From Gnetum montanum (Eukaryota; Streptophyta; Gnetopsida; Gnetales; Gnetaceae), in assembly GCA_015680685.1 (NCBI GenBank), contig MNCI01009519.1, forward strand, positions 1,365,881-1,429,880: a stretch of 64,000 nt of DNA, given 5' to 3'. The position numbers and the translations under genes are program-made. This document shows, piece by piece, positions 12,385 through 22,749 of the stretch. Numbering within the stretch: position 1 is the first letter of the stretch; the number at the start of each line of letters is the position of its first letter. The notes under the pieces were generated by a model. It worked only from the letters and a program-made list of their open reading frames with translations, was not told the origin of the DNA and did not search any database.

Positions 12385-12947
12385 TAGCCCCATGACTAAA
12401 TGAAAACTCGTCCTCAAGTTCTTTATAAAATATTGCGAAGGTATGGGATTATTGACTAATTGACAACTAAAGGTGGACCGGGATGACAGACTCAATGTGC
12501 CCAATGAACAGATCAATAAGAATATTACAACATTAGTGTTCATGATTATTGTGGTGAACACTTGTACATAAATGATATCCAAGCCTTTATTTGGTAGCTT
12601 GAAAAGAAAGAGAGAGAGAGAAGATGAACCATGATGCCACCAATGCTAAGATTGTGCCTTCCATTGTTTATCCATAGCCACACCACCAAACTTGCTCCTT
12701 TCACAAATGCTCCAATTCTGGTCCATCCTGAGTGCTTCTTCCAAGCCCAATCCATTATTTGTATAATTGTCATTTGCATACACAACATAGTCACAAATGA
12801 GCAAGGATAGATAAACCACAATGCAGTTGATACCTTGCCTCAATATGAAGTGCATTGGCTAAGTTGTGGTTATGGCAGAAACTAGTTTAGAGATTTATCA
12901 CTGGTGACTACCCAAGGTGTAGGGGTTAGGAAAATAGTAGAATGGAA
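12385..12947 (-). other. Second copy of family A PPT-proximal internal region
   Basis: Closely parallels 5313-5880: the PPT (TAGCCCCATGACTAAATGAAAA on the plus strand, in shortened form CCCCATGACTAAATG), GGTATGGGATTATTGACTA, the GAGAGAGAGAAGATGAA tract and GTGACTACCCAAGGTGTAGG. The match stops near 12947, where family B pol begins abruptly. ORFs read here on the minus strand mirror those at 5312-5703 and appear to be chance frames in conserved non-coding DNA. Confidence 0.75.
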
Positions 12948-14430
12948 AAAAGAGCAATCAATCTAGAATCCCTAGATCTAGATCCATCCTCTTATACTAA
13001 CTTAATAGCCTCCACTCAGGAAATATCAGACTGGCCTAAAAATGTGGCTAAGACTTTAGATCTAGAGGCCAATAATATCACTGAAGACCCTCTTGTTAAA
13101 GTCCCCATTACTACATCTAGTGGTGAAAATAGAACATTGAAATTAAGTGCCCTACTGGACTCACAACTTGTCAGTGACATCACTCAAGTACTGAAAGACA
13201 ATATAAAAATATTCACATGGTCATATACCGACATGCTAGGATTAGACCCTCAAATCGTCCAACACAACATCATTCTTAATGAAAAAGTCAAACCGATGAA
13301 CCAAAAAGCATGAAAGGTTAGACCTAAGGTGGCGTTAGTAGTTCGTGCTAAAATCACAAAGCTCTACCAACCCAGTTTCATTTGAGTTGTTGACTATTTC
13401 AACTGGGTATCAAACATTTTTGTAGTCCCTAAGAAGAATGATAGTATACGTATATGCATTGACTTCTGTGATCTCAACATAGCCACTATAAAGGATGACT
13501 TCAGCATCAATCAACTTATTGACACAACTGTTGGGCATGCACTATTATCCTTTATGGAAGGATTTTCAGGATACAATCAAATAATAATCAACCCAAAACA
13601 TCAACTCCGAACAACCTTTATGACACCTTGGGGTACATTCTGCTATACGATGATGCCATTTGATCTTAAATATACAGGAGCTACATATCAACGAGCAATG
13701 ACATATATATTTAGTGATTACATGCTCAATTTGCTTAATGATTATGTTGACAACATTGTAGTTAAATCTAAAACAACTGAAGAACATGCAAAAGATCTAG
13801 ATTTAGTGCTTAAATGTTGTCTCAAACATGACCTCAAACTCAATCCAAAGAAGTTTCTTTGGTGTTAAAATGGGCAAAATGCTCAGCTTCGTAGTCTCTG
13901 AAACAAGGATATGAGTAGATCCCGACAAGGTTAAGGCAATAATTAACATGCAACCACCAAAAAACCTTACTAAACTACATGGTCTACAAGGTAGGCTGCA
14001 ATTTATTAGACATTTTATCCAAAAATTATGGATAATTTGAGTCCCATGCAACACCTTCTATGAAAGAATGTGCATTTCCAATGAACATAGCAGTGTTAGG
14101 AGGCATTCGAGAACATAAAGCAAGAGCTAGTTCAACTGCTGACAATTTATCCCCCACAAAGCGATAAACCTTTCTACATCTACCTCGCAACCTCTAATTC
14201 TTCCATTGCATTGATGCTTTGCCAAAAATGTAAAGATGGAATCGAGATCCCCATTTATTACTTAAGCCACACTCTAATCGCCTATGGACAATGATACAAT
14301 GATGTGAAGAAATTATGCCTTGCCCTTATCTTCTCTTTGAAGAAATGGTGGCATTATCTCTTCCGTAATCAAGTCTATATCATTTGCAAGAATAATGTGC
14401 TATGAGCCATCACTAATAATATTAACGAGT
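12948..14430 (+). pseudogene. Family B (Tat/Ogre-like) pol: RT and first RNase H
   Basis: Plus-strand pol start of a 5'-truncated element. Visible in order: a pre-RT segment (DWPKNVAKTLDLEANNITED, about 13030; FTWSYTDMLGLDP, about 13211) and RT fingers and palm (KKNDSIRICIDF, about 13432; GFSGYNQIIINPKHQLRTTF, about 13560; MTPWGTFCYTMMPFDLKYTG). The active site is LLNDYVDNIVVKSK (about 13730), where the second catalytic aspartate of YVDD is Asn. The RT connection near 13900-14040 (NMQPPKNLTKLHGLQGRLQF) is followed by a badly shifted RNase H. The minus copy at 47619-48110 keeps YVDD. Gag and protease are missing upstream, where family A sequence ends abruptly at 12947. Confidence 0.88.
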
Positions 14431-14446
14431 CGAGTAGGATAACTAG

Positions 14447-15110
14447 ATGGAAAGCATCGTAGAGTTTGACCTACACTATGTTGCCCAATACTCCACAAAA
14501 GGTCAAGCGATAGTCACGCAGTTAACTGTCTTGCCAACACATGATCAAACAATGATTAATCCCAAATTCTTAGATGAGAATGTTAATAGTATAGATGCCA
14601 TACCTAATAACTACAAGGAAGTCCTTTATTTCGATGGAGCTTCAACTTCTCGAGGAGGAAGTGTTGCGGCCATTTTAACATATCCTTCCAGAGCAATCCA
14701 ACCCTTCACCTACCGATTAACTTTTCCCTACACCAATAACATGGTAGAATACAAAGGTCTTCTTAGAGGTCTTCGGGCAGCATTGACTTTAGGAATCGCA
14801 CATCTTGTAGTTCGAGGTGATTCACAGCTAGTCATTAATCAAGCCACGGAAGTTTACGCATGCAAAGCTCTCCATTTGCAACCATATTGTGATTTGACCA
14901 AACATCTACTGAAGCAATTAGTAGACATGGATATATAGCATGTCCCTAGAAGCGAAAACACTATTGCCAATGCACTTACTATGCTGGCCCTAAACATGAC
15001 ACCTGAAATGTTCCATGCGTTGTCTAGTTCTAAAAAAAATTGTGTCGAACCTATAATCGATGCTCTCAATGAAATGCCTATAGCATCTATTAGCACAACA
15101 CATGTAATAA
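14447..15110 (+). pseudogene. Second (archaeal-type) RNase H of family B pol
   Basis: An additional RNase H domain between the usual RNase H and integrase is a known hallmark of the Tat/Ogre lineage. Here the ORF 14447-14938 carries YFDGASTSRGGSVAAILTYP (first catalytic Asp in FDGA), TNNMVEYKGLLRGLRAALTL (catalytic Glu in MVEY) and VVRGDSQLVINQ (Asp in GDSQ), followed after a stop by HVPRSENTIANALTMLAL, where the usual last Asp (N-x-x-A-D) is replaced. Three of the four acidic positions are therefore intact. It sits in frame order between RT and the integrase at 15240-16340. Confidence 0.88.
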
Positions 15111-15239
15111 AATGGTACGATGACATAAAAGAGTACCTTCTATGAGGGGAACCTCCACAACATTTGACAAATGCACAAAAGGACGTCATGCAAAAACGCT
15201 CTTGGCAATAAACGTTAATAGGAGACACCTTGTGTTGCA

Positions 15240-16340
15240 AATCCTATGAAGGCATTCTGTTGATGTGTGTTAGTAGCATCAACGGTCAAACGATTGTAGA
15301 ACAAGTCCACAAAGGACTTTGTGGGGGCACATAGCACCCAAAGTAATGGCAACAACGATTAGGCACTTGGGCTACTACTGGCCACACATGGAGTACGATT
15401 GCTTCTCCAAGGTTAGGACATGTGACATTTGCCAAAGGCATGGTAACCTAATACATGTGCCACCTAACAAATTGCACATAACATAAATCACATGGTCATT
15501 CCAAAGATTGGGATTAGACTTAATTGGACAAATAATGCCATCATCCTCCACAAGACATAGCTTCATTATCACAACAACTAAATACTTCACAAAATGGGTA
15601 GAAGCTATTCCCCTTAGGAAGACCACTTCTAAACACGTTTGCAATTTCATAATAGAGAACATCATGACCTATTTTGGTATCCCGATGACCATCATTACTA
15701 ACAATGGACCACAGTTTAGTAGTACAGATACTAAAAGCTTCTATGAAAACCTAGGTATTAAACATGCATTCTCGTCACCTTACTACCCACAGAGCAATGG
15801 TAAAGCAGATGCTACAAACAAAACTATCATCATGGTGCTCAAAACGATGTTAAATCAGAGCAAGAGGTGATGAGAAAAATAATTAGTCTATACATTATGG
15901 GCATATAGAACGAAACATCAAACATCTACAGGTAAAACTTCATATAGTCTTGTATACGGATCTAAAGCTGTTTTACCTTTGGAGTTATAGGTTCCCTCAT
16001 TGTGGATAGCTCTCTCAGGCCTCCTTAATGAAAGCCAAAGAAATGAACTATGCATTACTGACCTTGACTTGATGGAGGAGGAACATGTATGAACACTTGA
16101 TTAGATCGAGTGGTATCAAAAGTAACAACGACAATGACATAAACACAATATACATAAGTGCCTGATTAAGGAAGGATACCTAGTCCTTAAGGTCATCCAT
16201 GAAGATCTAGATAAATTCTCAGCTAACTGGAAAGGGCCTTACTTAGTCACCTAGGCATATAATAATGGAGCATTCAAACTTGCTAACATGGATGGGAACG
16301 AGTTTGCTAATCCCACAAATCACATGTACCTGAAGTAGTA
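15240..16340 (+). pseudogene. Family B integrase
   Basis: Would insert the cDNA into chromosomes. The N-terminal zinc-binding region is at about 15295-15450 (VHKGLCGG, then TCDICQRHGN). The catalytic core has LGLDLIGQI (first Asp, about 15508), TNNGPQFSS where the second catalytic Asp of T-D-N-G is Asn (about 15690), and YYPQSNGKADATNKTI, where the catalytic Glu of NGQAEATNK is Asp (about 15780). The C-terminal part ends near NWKGPYLVT and DGNEFANPTNHMYLK (about 16230-16338). Stops occur at about 15868 and in the C-terminal part. Two altered catalytic residues plus stops make it dead. Neighbouring copies lie on the minus strand at 45100-46560 and 41140-42340. Confidence 0.88.
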
Positions 16341-16349
16341 CTATCTCTG

Positions 16350-16640
16350 ATGAACTTGAGATACGTAATGGTCCTGGCATCACGACCTAAAACTAATGCC
16401 ATAGAACGGTCTTGGGGCTATGACTTGAAACTAGCACCATAGAGTATCCTGGAGCCATGACAGTGAACTAACACCATAGAGCTCTGTCCACTAAGACTCT
16501 AAACTGGTTTGCCTCTTCACAGTCTGCTACGACCATAAACTAGCAATGCACTATCTGCTACAATACTAAACTGGCACCGTCCAAAGGGTTATGACCTGAA
16601 ACTAACCCATAATAGTCTGCTAAGACTATAAATTGGTGGC
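16350..16640 (+). repeat. Tandem repeats of about 36-40 bp after family B pol
   Basis: Directly after the integrase stop, units of the form GACTTGAAACTAGCACCATAG recur at about 16382, 16418 and 16454, with more diverged ones (GACCATAAACTAGCA, GACCTGAAACTAACCC, GACTATAAATTGG) to 16640. Tandem repeats in the untranslated region downstream of pol are known in Tat/Ogre elements. The minus copy at 45100 has a different repeat in the same position. Confidence 0.75.
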
Positions 16641-17735
16641 ATCACCAACAACCAGGTAATACTTGAAAAGATATGTTGCTGCAATTGGTTGTACGTGTTC
16701 CACAAAAGTTTGCTACATAATTTGTCTCACAAACCCTGATGAAGCTGATGTTGTCCATGATTCTGTCTACTTTAGAATTGCACATGGTGGCTCTATCTCC
16801 TTGGTTGTTTTCAACTTTAAAGTACTTAGTTAACCAAATCATTTGTGGTTTTCTTGTCTTCTCAGAGTTTTGTTTGCAAGATGACATGCCTGAGGTGTTC
16901 ATGCATAGATGCACTTCATCATGACGACAAGGTAACACATTCCTCCTGATGCACACAACTGGGTCAATCAATCCATTCATAAGTACATTCCTGACTTCTG
17001 ATACATTCTCTATTCCCCATCATGTTTCCCTTATCCTATTCAATTACACCCCCTTGATACATTCTACTCATCCCAAAACTCTCGATACACTATTGAACAC
17101 TATGATTCTCTAAGCAGTTGCAACGCAAAACATGGTACACGGTAAATGATACAAATGCAAGCGCATGAGCATGAGTATAGCACTGAAAGCAAGCTCTTCC
17201 AAAAAAGAGACACAAAAACAAAACAAAAAACAAAAAGATCAAAGAGAAAAATGCATAGAAAAGGTCTTCATGACCTTGTTAACATCACAGACCAAAGACC
17301 ATTGGCTCTTCTCATACAAACCCTGGGTAGGAAGGTAATTTTCTTAGAAAAATAGTTACACTTATGTCTCAAATGATCATGTTGCACATCATCACGTGGC
17401 TTTGGCTATTTATAACAAGCTCTTGCAAACACTCTACAAGAATCTTGTTTCTCCAAAGAACGCACCTCCTATGTCTTGGCTCCTACGTCTGCCAAACACT
17501 GGCTATTGACAAGGACTAAAACATGGCTTGTTCATGTGAGAGCATTCCTCTACCTCAATTCCAATAGCAATTATAACCCTTGATCAACTCCTGATTCCCC
17601 CCAATTACAACCAATCCCCTTGCATCTTGAGCTGCACTTCCCCAATCCCATGTACTTTTGAACATGGTGCGATGACATCCAGCCAAGGGCCGATGGACAA
17701 TGCTTGGTACTTGGTTGATCATGATGTTTTGTACT
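16641..17735 (+). other. Family B 3' untranslated region
   Basis: Non-coding stretch between the post-pol repeats and the LTR hairpin. An A-rich AAAAACAAAACAAAAAAC tract lies at about 17213-17240. Short ORFs on both strands (16642-16980 minus, 17146-17355 plus, 17555-17779 minus) have no recognisable motifs. The polypurine tract expected just before the LTR is not obvious. Confidence 0.5.
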
Positions 17736-17789
17736 TCTTTGTTGATGCCTCTTGGGTAGATTCCTCTAGGCATCAACAAAGAGGAGCCA
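17736..17789 (+). repeat. Inverted repeat (hairpin) at the family B LTR start
   Basis: CTTTGTTGATGCC and its reverse complement GGCATCAACAAAG flank a loop of about 19 bases. The inner TGTTGATGCC...GGCATCAACA arms begin with TG and end with CA, as LTR termini do. Weaker versions lie at 40089-40140 (CTTTGTTGATGTC...GACATTCA) and 44764-44810 (CTTTGTTGGTGTC...GGTATCAATAAAG), in the same place relative to their LTRs. Confidence 0.75.
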
Positions 17790-17881
17790 ATGAAACACCA
17801 CTAATTTTGACCTAACACTTTGAGACGAGAACAACTCTGAGCCTTTTGAGCTTTTGGGAGGAAAAAGTTTGACTAAGGCAT

Positions 17882-17986
17882 GTAACTCATGCTCGGCTTG
17901 TCAAGCCAGCTTGCCCACGCTTAGCTTGTCAAGCTAGCTTACTCACATTTGGCTTGTCAAGCTAGCTTGCCCTCAGCATGAGTTAC
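17882..17986 (+). repeat. 12-bp inverted arms enclosing three GCTTGTCAAGC repeats
   Basis: GTAACTCATGCT (17882-17893) and its perfect reverse complement AGCATGAGTTAC (17975-17986) enclose three units of about 28 bp, each with GGCTTGTCAAGCTAGCTTG or a variant. The units themselves contain the palindrome CAAGCTAGCTTG. A single strand could fold into a long hairpin. It lies in the U3 of the B LTR. Confidence 0.8.
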
Positions 17987-18547
17987 TCCAATGACTTCAA
18001 GATCAAGTCAAAATGGTCCAATCTAAGGGTGCAAGCCATCCTCAAGGGTCACTATTATCCACTTCAAGTTTCAGCATTCAGGAGCTCAGATTTTAGGCTA
18101 GATTGCACAATTTCTCCAGGTCACGCTGAGATCACACTAAGGTCACACTAGCAGCATGAGTACAGCATGAGCAACTTCAAGAGCCTCAAAACCAAGTTGG
18201 AATGGTCTAATTTCCAAGGTGCAAGTCATCCTTAGGGTTCATTGTTGACAACTTCAAGTCCCAACCTCTAGAATGTTAGATTTTAGGTCCAAAATTGCAA
18301 ATTTTTCTTGCTCATGCTGAGCTCACGCTGGCAACGTGAGTCCAGCGTGAGCTACCATAAGTGGCTTAAAACAAGGCACAAACAAGCTCAATTTTTGACT
18401 TAGACATCACTCTCAGGGTCAAACACAGTTAGGCAACAGGTGCACTCAAAGAACATGCTTCAAATATCAAAAACTAAGGGTGAAATGCATCATTTTCGTC
18501 TCACTCATGCTGAGGTCATGCTGATCTCACACTGGCAGCATGACTGC
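17975..18547 (+). repeat. Three tandem units of about 180-204 bp in LTR U3
   Basis: The units 17975-18163, 18164-18343 and 18344-18547 (189, 180 and 204 bp) each begin with AGC(A/G)TGAG and contain, in order, a CAAG(A/T)-rich segment, GGGTGCAAG-type sequence, a TTAGATTTTAGG-type segment and a cluster of CACGCTGAG/CATGCTGAGCTCACGCTGG palindromic words. They are diverged from each other, so this is an old array. Confidence 0.75.
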
Positions 18548-19019
18548 AGCGTGAGTGCTAATCACGCCTGATCATAAGCATGCCAAACATACTCTTAGGA
18601 AATTCCAAGACAAAATCAACTAATGCTAGGAGCTTTTGTGAGATAGAAATGCCTCCAACAGCTATAGAACCACTCAGATCAACACCCTACAGCAATCAAT
18701 CCATGGATCGAGAAGTTTCAAGTGAGCCAGAGTCAATTTCTCTTGTTGTACATTATCATTTTCATTGTAAATTTTCATTATTTGTGATCTTGTCAAGCTC
18801 TTATGCTCCAAATTGTATCTACTTCTATGGGCGTAAGCTAGCTTGCATAAGCCAAAACATGTTGTAAGATACAGTGCATCCGGTCAAGAACGTAGCCTGC
18901 CCACACATGCCCAATTGACATGTAGCTGCCCATCGAAAACTTGTCACATGATCCATTTTCCTCTTATTTCTCAGCCATTGATCCATCTATGAGTTCCATA
19001 CCTGATCCTAGCCAAACCC

Positions 19020-19027
19020 TATAAATA
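19020..19027 (+). promoter_or_regulatory. TATA box of family B LTR
   Basis: CCAAACCCTATAAATACCCC is a good plant TATA context, in the middle of the plus-strand B LTR. The B LTRs on the minus strand have TATAAAAG at 31939-31946 and 43880-43887. Transcription would start about 30 bases downstream. Confidence 0.6.
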
Positions 19028-19564
19028 CCCCATTCATTCACATAAATAGGGTTAGCAATTTTGAAGGTTGACGACTTAGGAAACACTAACTAGCAACTTT
19101 TGGATGCTTGGGCTTGCCTGACTCCTAGCATCCAAGCATCTGCAAGCATATCACCCCAGGGCTTAGCACTTGACTTGCCATCCACATGTGTAGCTATGCT
19201 TTGACCGGTGCACATTCATTTTAAGCAATACAATACAGTTCATTTTTGTCTTCCATTATATTGTTTACTCTGTTTTAAATTTAGTTTATGCTTTGTTTAT
19301 GATACCATTCTATATACGCTCCATTTGCATTTTTTGCATCACTGTTTCATTTCAGACATTAGTTACAATAACCCCAGTGCAAGCTATAGCTTACGTTTGG
19401 GGAAGTCCTTGGTTGATTTGCATGCAGACCATCCAAGGCACTCTGCCTTCATTTTCTTTTCCAGCTTGCGCTCGCATGAAGATAGAGTCAACTGTACCTA
19501 TCCGACGATCTTTTGATGTTCGTTTTTCCCTTCCAGCCTTATGTCGATGATTTTGGTCAATACA

Positions 19565-20077
19565 CTATGCTATGTAGCATAACATAGCGTAGAATCTAGC
19601 TTCATCTGCAACCCATGTTGAAGTTGCGAACGCTTGCTTGAAGCTTGATCATGCCAAAAACTGTAACTTTTTCTTTTGTGAAGGGAAACCTTTGAACTTT
19701 ATGAACTTGCATTTGAGACACCTTTTGTTGTTCTTGTATCGTCATTACGCTATGCTACACTATGTAGCGTAGAACAGCATAGCAATTAGCATATCCTTCT
19801 TTTAACATAATCTGCCACTTTCTAGTAAGAAACTTTGCTAAAGGACTTGAAGTTGAACACGGCAACTAGTTTTGAAGGCCAGCGTGCTTGCCGAGTGCAA
19901 TTTCCTAATTGGAGTTACTTGGTAAGCTAGACCTTTCTGATTTTCCTTTGCTACGTTGTGCTATGCTGCGTAGCATAGTATAGCATAGCACTTTGTCCTA
20001 CAACAATTTACACTTGATTGCCTGAGCAATTATTTTCTGAAGCCTGCTACACTACATAGCATAGCGTAGCGTAGCAA
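19565..20077 (+). repeat. Four CTATGCTACGTAGCATAG-like palindrome clusters
   Basis: Clusters of the words GCTATGCTAC, GTAGCATAG and GCGTAGC sit at about 19565-19592, 19747-19783, 19949-20000 and 20043-20077. Each is an imperfect palindrome of 28-50 bases centred on TACGTA or TATGTA. The first three are 185-209 bases apart, suggesting a decayed tandem array with palindromic cores. It lies downstream of the B LTR TATA box. Confidence 0.75.
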
Positions 20078-20357
20078 ATTTCTTCACTAGAAAACTTGTT
20101 AAACTGTTTTGTCCATCCTAAGCACCATCGACAAATCTTAGCATGATTTCTGAGTAAATTGTTAGTCGGGTGAATTATCCACGTGGGCAGGCCAAGGGGT
20201 CCATGCTCTGGAGGTAGAAAACTTGCCAGACTAGACAATCTAAACTCAGAGCATCCTTTTCCTGCCAAGCAGCTATGAGGTCACACTTGTGGAAATCCTT
20301 GCCTCAGTTTCGAGACCCTAGTGAAGCAAAAGTGCCTCAAAATTTTAGGGTCTTTCA

Positions 20358-20707
20358 ATAAGTAACATTAATTAATCTATTCTGGCTTCTGCAAGGTTTA
20401 TCATAAAGTTCATCTTTATTGTTGTACACAAAGTATGCTCAAGTACACAATTCTTGAATAAAGATTCATTCACTTTATGACTCCTACTATGGGCACACAG
20501 AAATAATTCTAACTCTGGGAGGAAGAAAAGGCAAGAGTTTAGCTAAGAGACTAACTATCTAATTACAACGCCAAGTATGCCTACCTCTTATTTATAGGCA
20601 AAGAGGCAGGTCTCAATATTGGGTATCCGAAATCACATGGTAGGCTCCGATATCACAGACTCAATATCGTGGATGTGATATCATGGCCCCAATATCGCGG
20701 TTCATCA
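20358..20707 (-). mobile_element. Family A LTR fragment
   Basis: From TAACATTAATTAATC to the terminal GCGGTTCATCA this matches 12040-12384 closely, including the TATA box (20589-20596, minus sense) and GATATC elements (20615-20700). The rest of the LTR to the left is replaced by the family B LTR, so a B element landed in, or recombined into, an A LTR. To the right there is no family A polypurine tract, so this was probably a 5' LTR facing outward. Confidence 0.8.
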
Positions 20708-21480
20708 CATATAACCCCAATTTGAAATAGCAATTTTTTATCAAGATGGTCTCCTCTATTCATATTCCCCATGAATGCACAAGAATTTAATTTAGAAACT
20801 TCCTCAATCTTGAGAGGATTATAATTACATCTCTGAAGACCTTGGTTTGATGTCACCTCCACCTCTATGATTTTTAAACCTTTACCCTTGGTTTTCTTGT
20901 AAAGCGAACCTTGTGATTACTTGTGTTTCCATTCTTCACACTTGAAGCATTGAATCTTGTATGAGCTACTACCTTGACCCTTACTTTCCTTACCTTAGTC
21001 CTTCTTGACTTTGCTCTTTTCATCCTCTTTATTTATTTTCTTATCATGGCTGGCATCTTTATCTTAGATTTGGACATGGATGCCTTCTCAAATTTTGATT
21101 CTTTGTTTTTCCTCTTTAAAGTTTATTTGTTTTTGTTTCTAAATCCACTTAATTTCTTTTCTATCTTTAGTGTCAAATCATAAGTCTCATCAATAGTTTG
21201 TGGCTCATAAAAATATAACTCCTATTAATACATCATTTTGAAATCACCTAAAAAGATTAAGGCCTATTCATAATCCTCCTAGTTCACTTTAGCGTAATGG
21301 AATAGATCACAAAATTTGACGTAGAATTCTTTGACATCCTTATCACCTTGCCTTAGGAATTTCAACTTTATGATAGTCTCTTACTTCTAATAAGACTATT
21401 TAAATTTTCTTCTTAACCTATATTTCATTATATTTCAATCTCTAATGGATTGACCATTTTATCTTTAATGATTTAAAGAA
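20708..21480 (-). pseudogene. Gag fragment of a different Ty3/gypsy lineage
   Basis: Minus-strand reading gives LKFLRQGDKDVKEFYVKFCD (about 21380-21310), resembling the capsid region of Ty3/gypsy gag, and a zinc-knuckle-like CFKCEEWKH (about 20950) where the last cysteine of C-x2-C-x4-H-x4-C is not seen. A protease-proximal segment (about 20862-20708) with NPLKIEEVSKLNSCAFMGNM follows. This knuckle spacing differs from the C-x2-C-x3-H-x4-C of family A, so it belongs to another lineage. It is flanked by an A LTR on the left and a plus-strand A-type gag on the right. Confidence 0.55.
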
Positions 21481-22749
21481 GGAATTACCACTAGATGAGG
21501 TGGTGCAAAGGAAAATATTGCTGACTCAAAAATATGTTACTGAAATATTGGCTAAGGTGAATAAAATGTAAGACTTATTAGATGAAAAGTTCTAAACTAC
21601 TCTAAAAATTATGAAGAAGAAGACAAAGCATGGAATTAGAGATGGAAACAAAAGGAGAAAAAAAGATATAGGTAGGAGTTACTATCAGCAAAAAGATAAG
21701 ATTGGAATGATTGATGAAATTATAGGTTTAGAAACAAATGATGAAGAATATAATATTTTTCAATATGAACATCTCAAGGGATTTTTCCCTATAGTATTAC
21801 ATCTGCAAGAATCTAGGGTGTACGCATTGAATCTAAAATTGGCAAAAAAGCAATTACCTTATCCACAAGGCACTTATAGGTAGCAGTTCCACCAAACTCA
21901 GTATTACCCAAGTGTAGCATCTCCTCAACCTCAAGAGTAATATAAACAATGGCAAAACTCATAGTCATGGGAAATGTCATCACCATAGCAATAATATCCT
22001 CACTAGTAGTTGGACCCCTGTGGCCATTATGTCCAACAACCTATATCTTTTCATAGCTCTGCAAACCATACTTCTTTTTAGAATCACTACTATCCTCTAG
22101 AATATCACAAAACCCCTACTTCATAAATTGAATCTCCCTCCAATTATCCTTTTCTCTATTCATCAACTGATCCTGCATCTTCTAACACTACTCCTTTGCC
22201 ACCTGCATCACCTATGCAAATGACAGTTCTATCATAGCCCCAACAATGAAATGTTACAAGGAAAGTAAGCTTACAACCTCATAATCATCCAAGTGGTGTT
22301 GAGCATAAGCCTCGAAAGAGGACTTTCTTCATATCAAATAGTTCATAAAAACCCTCACAAACATCTATGACTACTAACCCTACATCAACTACTTTCAAAA
22401 TTACCATCAAGTCACCTTTAAATTAAAGGTTCTTATATGTTTAAACTATCATGTTGACCCACTCAGTCACAAATGAGATCAAGATAGGACATCTTTTTAG
22501 GAAACAATCTAGTTTTGAGATCTCCTAATCTATTTGCAGATTGAAGAAAATGATCCATGAAAGGCTCTACTAGATTTAGGTTCTAGAATAAACTTAATTT
22601 TTCAAGAGATGTATAAGTGTGCCTCTACTCAAGAAATATAACATTGGATTAAATCTTGTAGATCACTCCATCACTATTTCTTTAGGATTGGTGGAGGACA
22701 TTATGACCACCATCTGTGGTTGGTTATATCTAGTAGATTTTATGGTGAT
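21481..22749 (+). pseudogene. Athila-like gag-protease, 5' part of a split element
   Basis: PLDEVVQRKILLTQKYVTEI (about 21492) matches the helical gag segment at about 10300 (PLEEMVNRKTLPIQKLTLEV). ORF 21611-21883 continues with a basic stretch and EHLKGFFPIVLHL, the decayed knuckle region, and LPYPQGTYR leads into a P/Q/S-rich linker. From 22560 the protease begins (LDLGSRINLIFQEMYK-like, then VDHSITISLGLVEDIMTTIC and GWLYLVDFMVID), and it stops exactly at 22749. The protease resumes at 29078 after the inserted element, so the two halves are one former gene on the plus strand. Confidence 0.8.

Larger units (their letters stand above)
17743..20356 (+). mobile_element. Family B 3' LTR (about 2.6 kb)
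   Basis: Identified by position and parts. It follows plus-strand family B pol and UTR repeats, opens with the hairpin, then CAACAAAGAGGAGCCAATGA (shared in antisense with 44750-44790 and 40080-40100). A TATA box lies at 19020, and it ends near AAAATTTTAGGGTCTTTCA (20356), resembling the inner ends of the B LTRs at 31305 and 43141. Immediately after it family A LTR sequence resumes. It carries two sets of internal repeats, listed separately. It is longer than the other two B LTRs (about 1.4 and 1.7 kb), mainly because of those repeats. The outer boundary is accurate only to a few bases. Confidence 0.65.

Noticed and set aside
18580-18867. 95-residue plus ORF
   Set aside because: Inside B LTR U3, no recognisable domain; likely chance.
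19208-19550. Two overlapping plus ORFs of 85-102 residues, rich in F, Y and C
   Set aside because: They lie in the transcribed part of the B LTR just after the TATA box, have no conserved match, and overlap each other in different frames.
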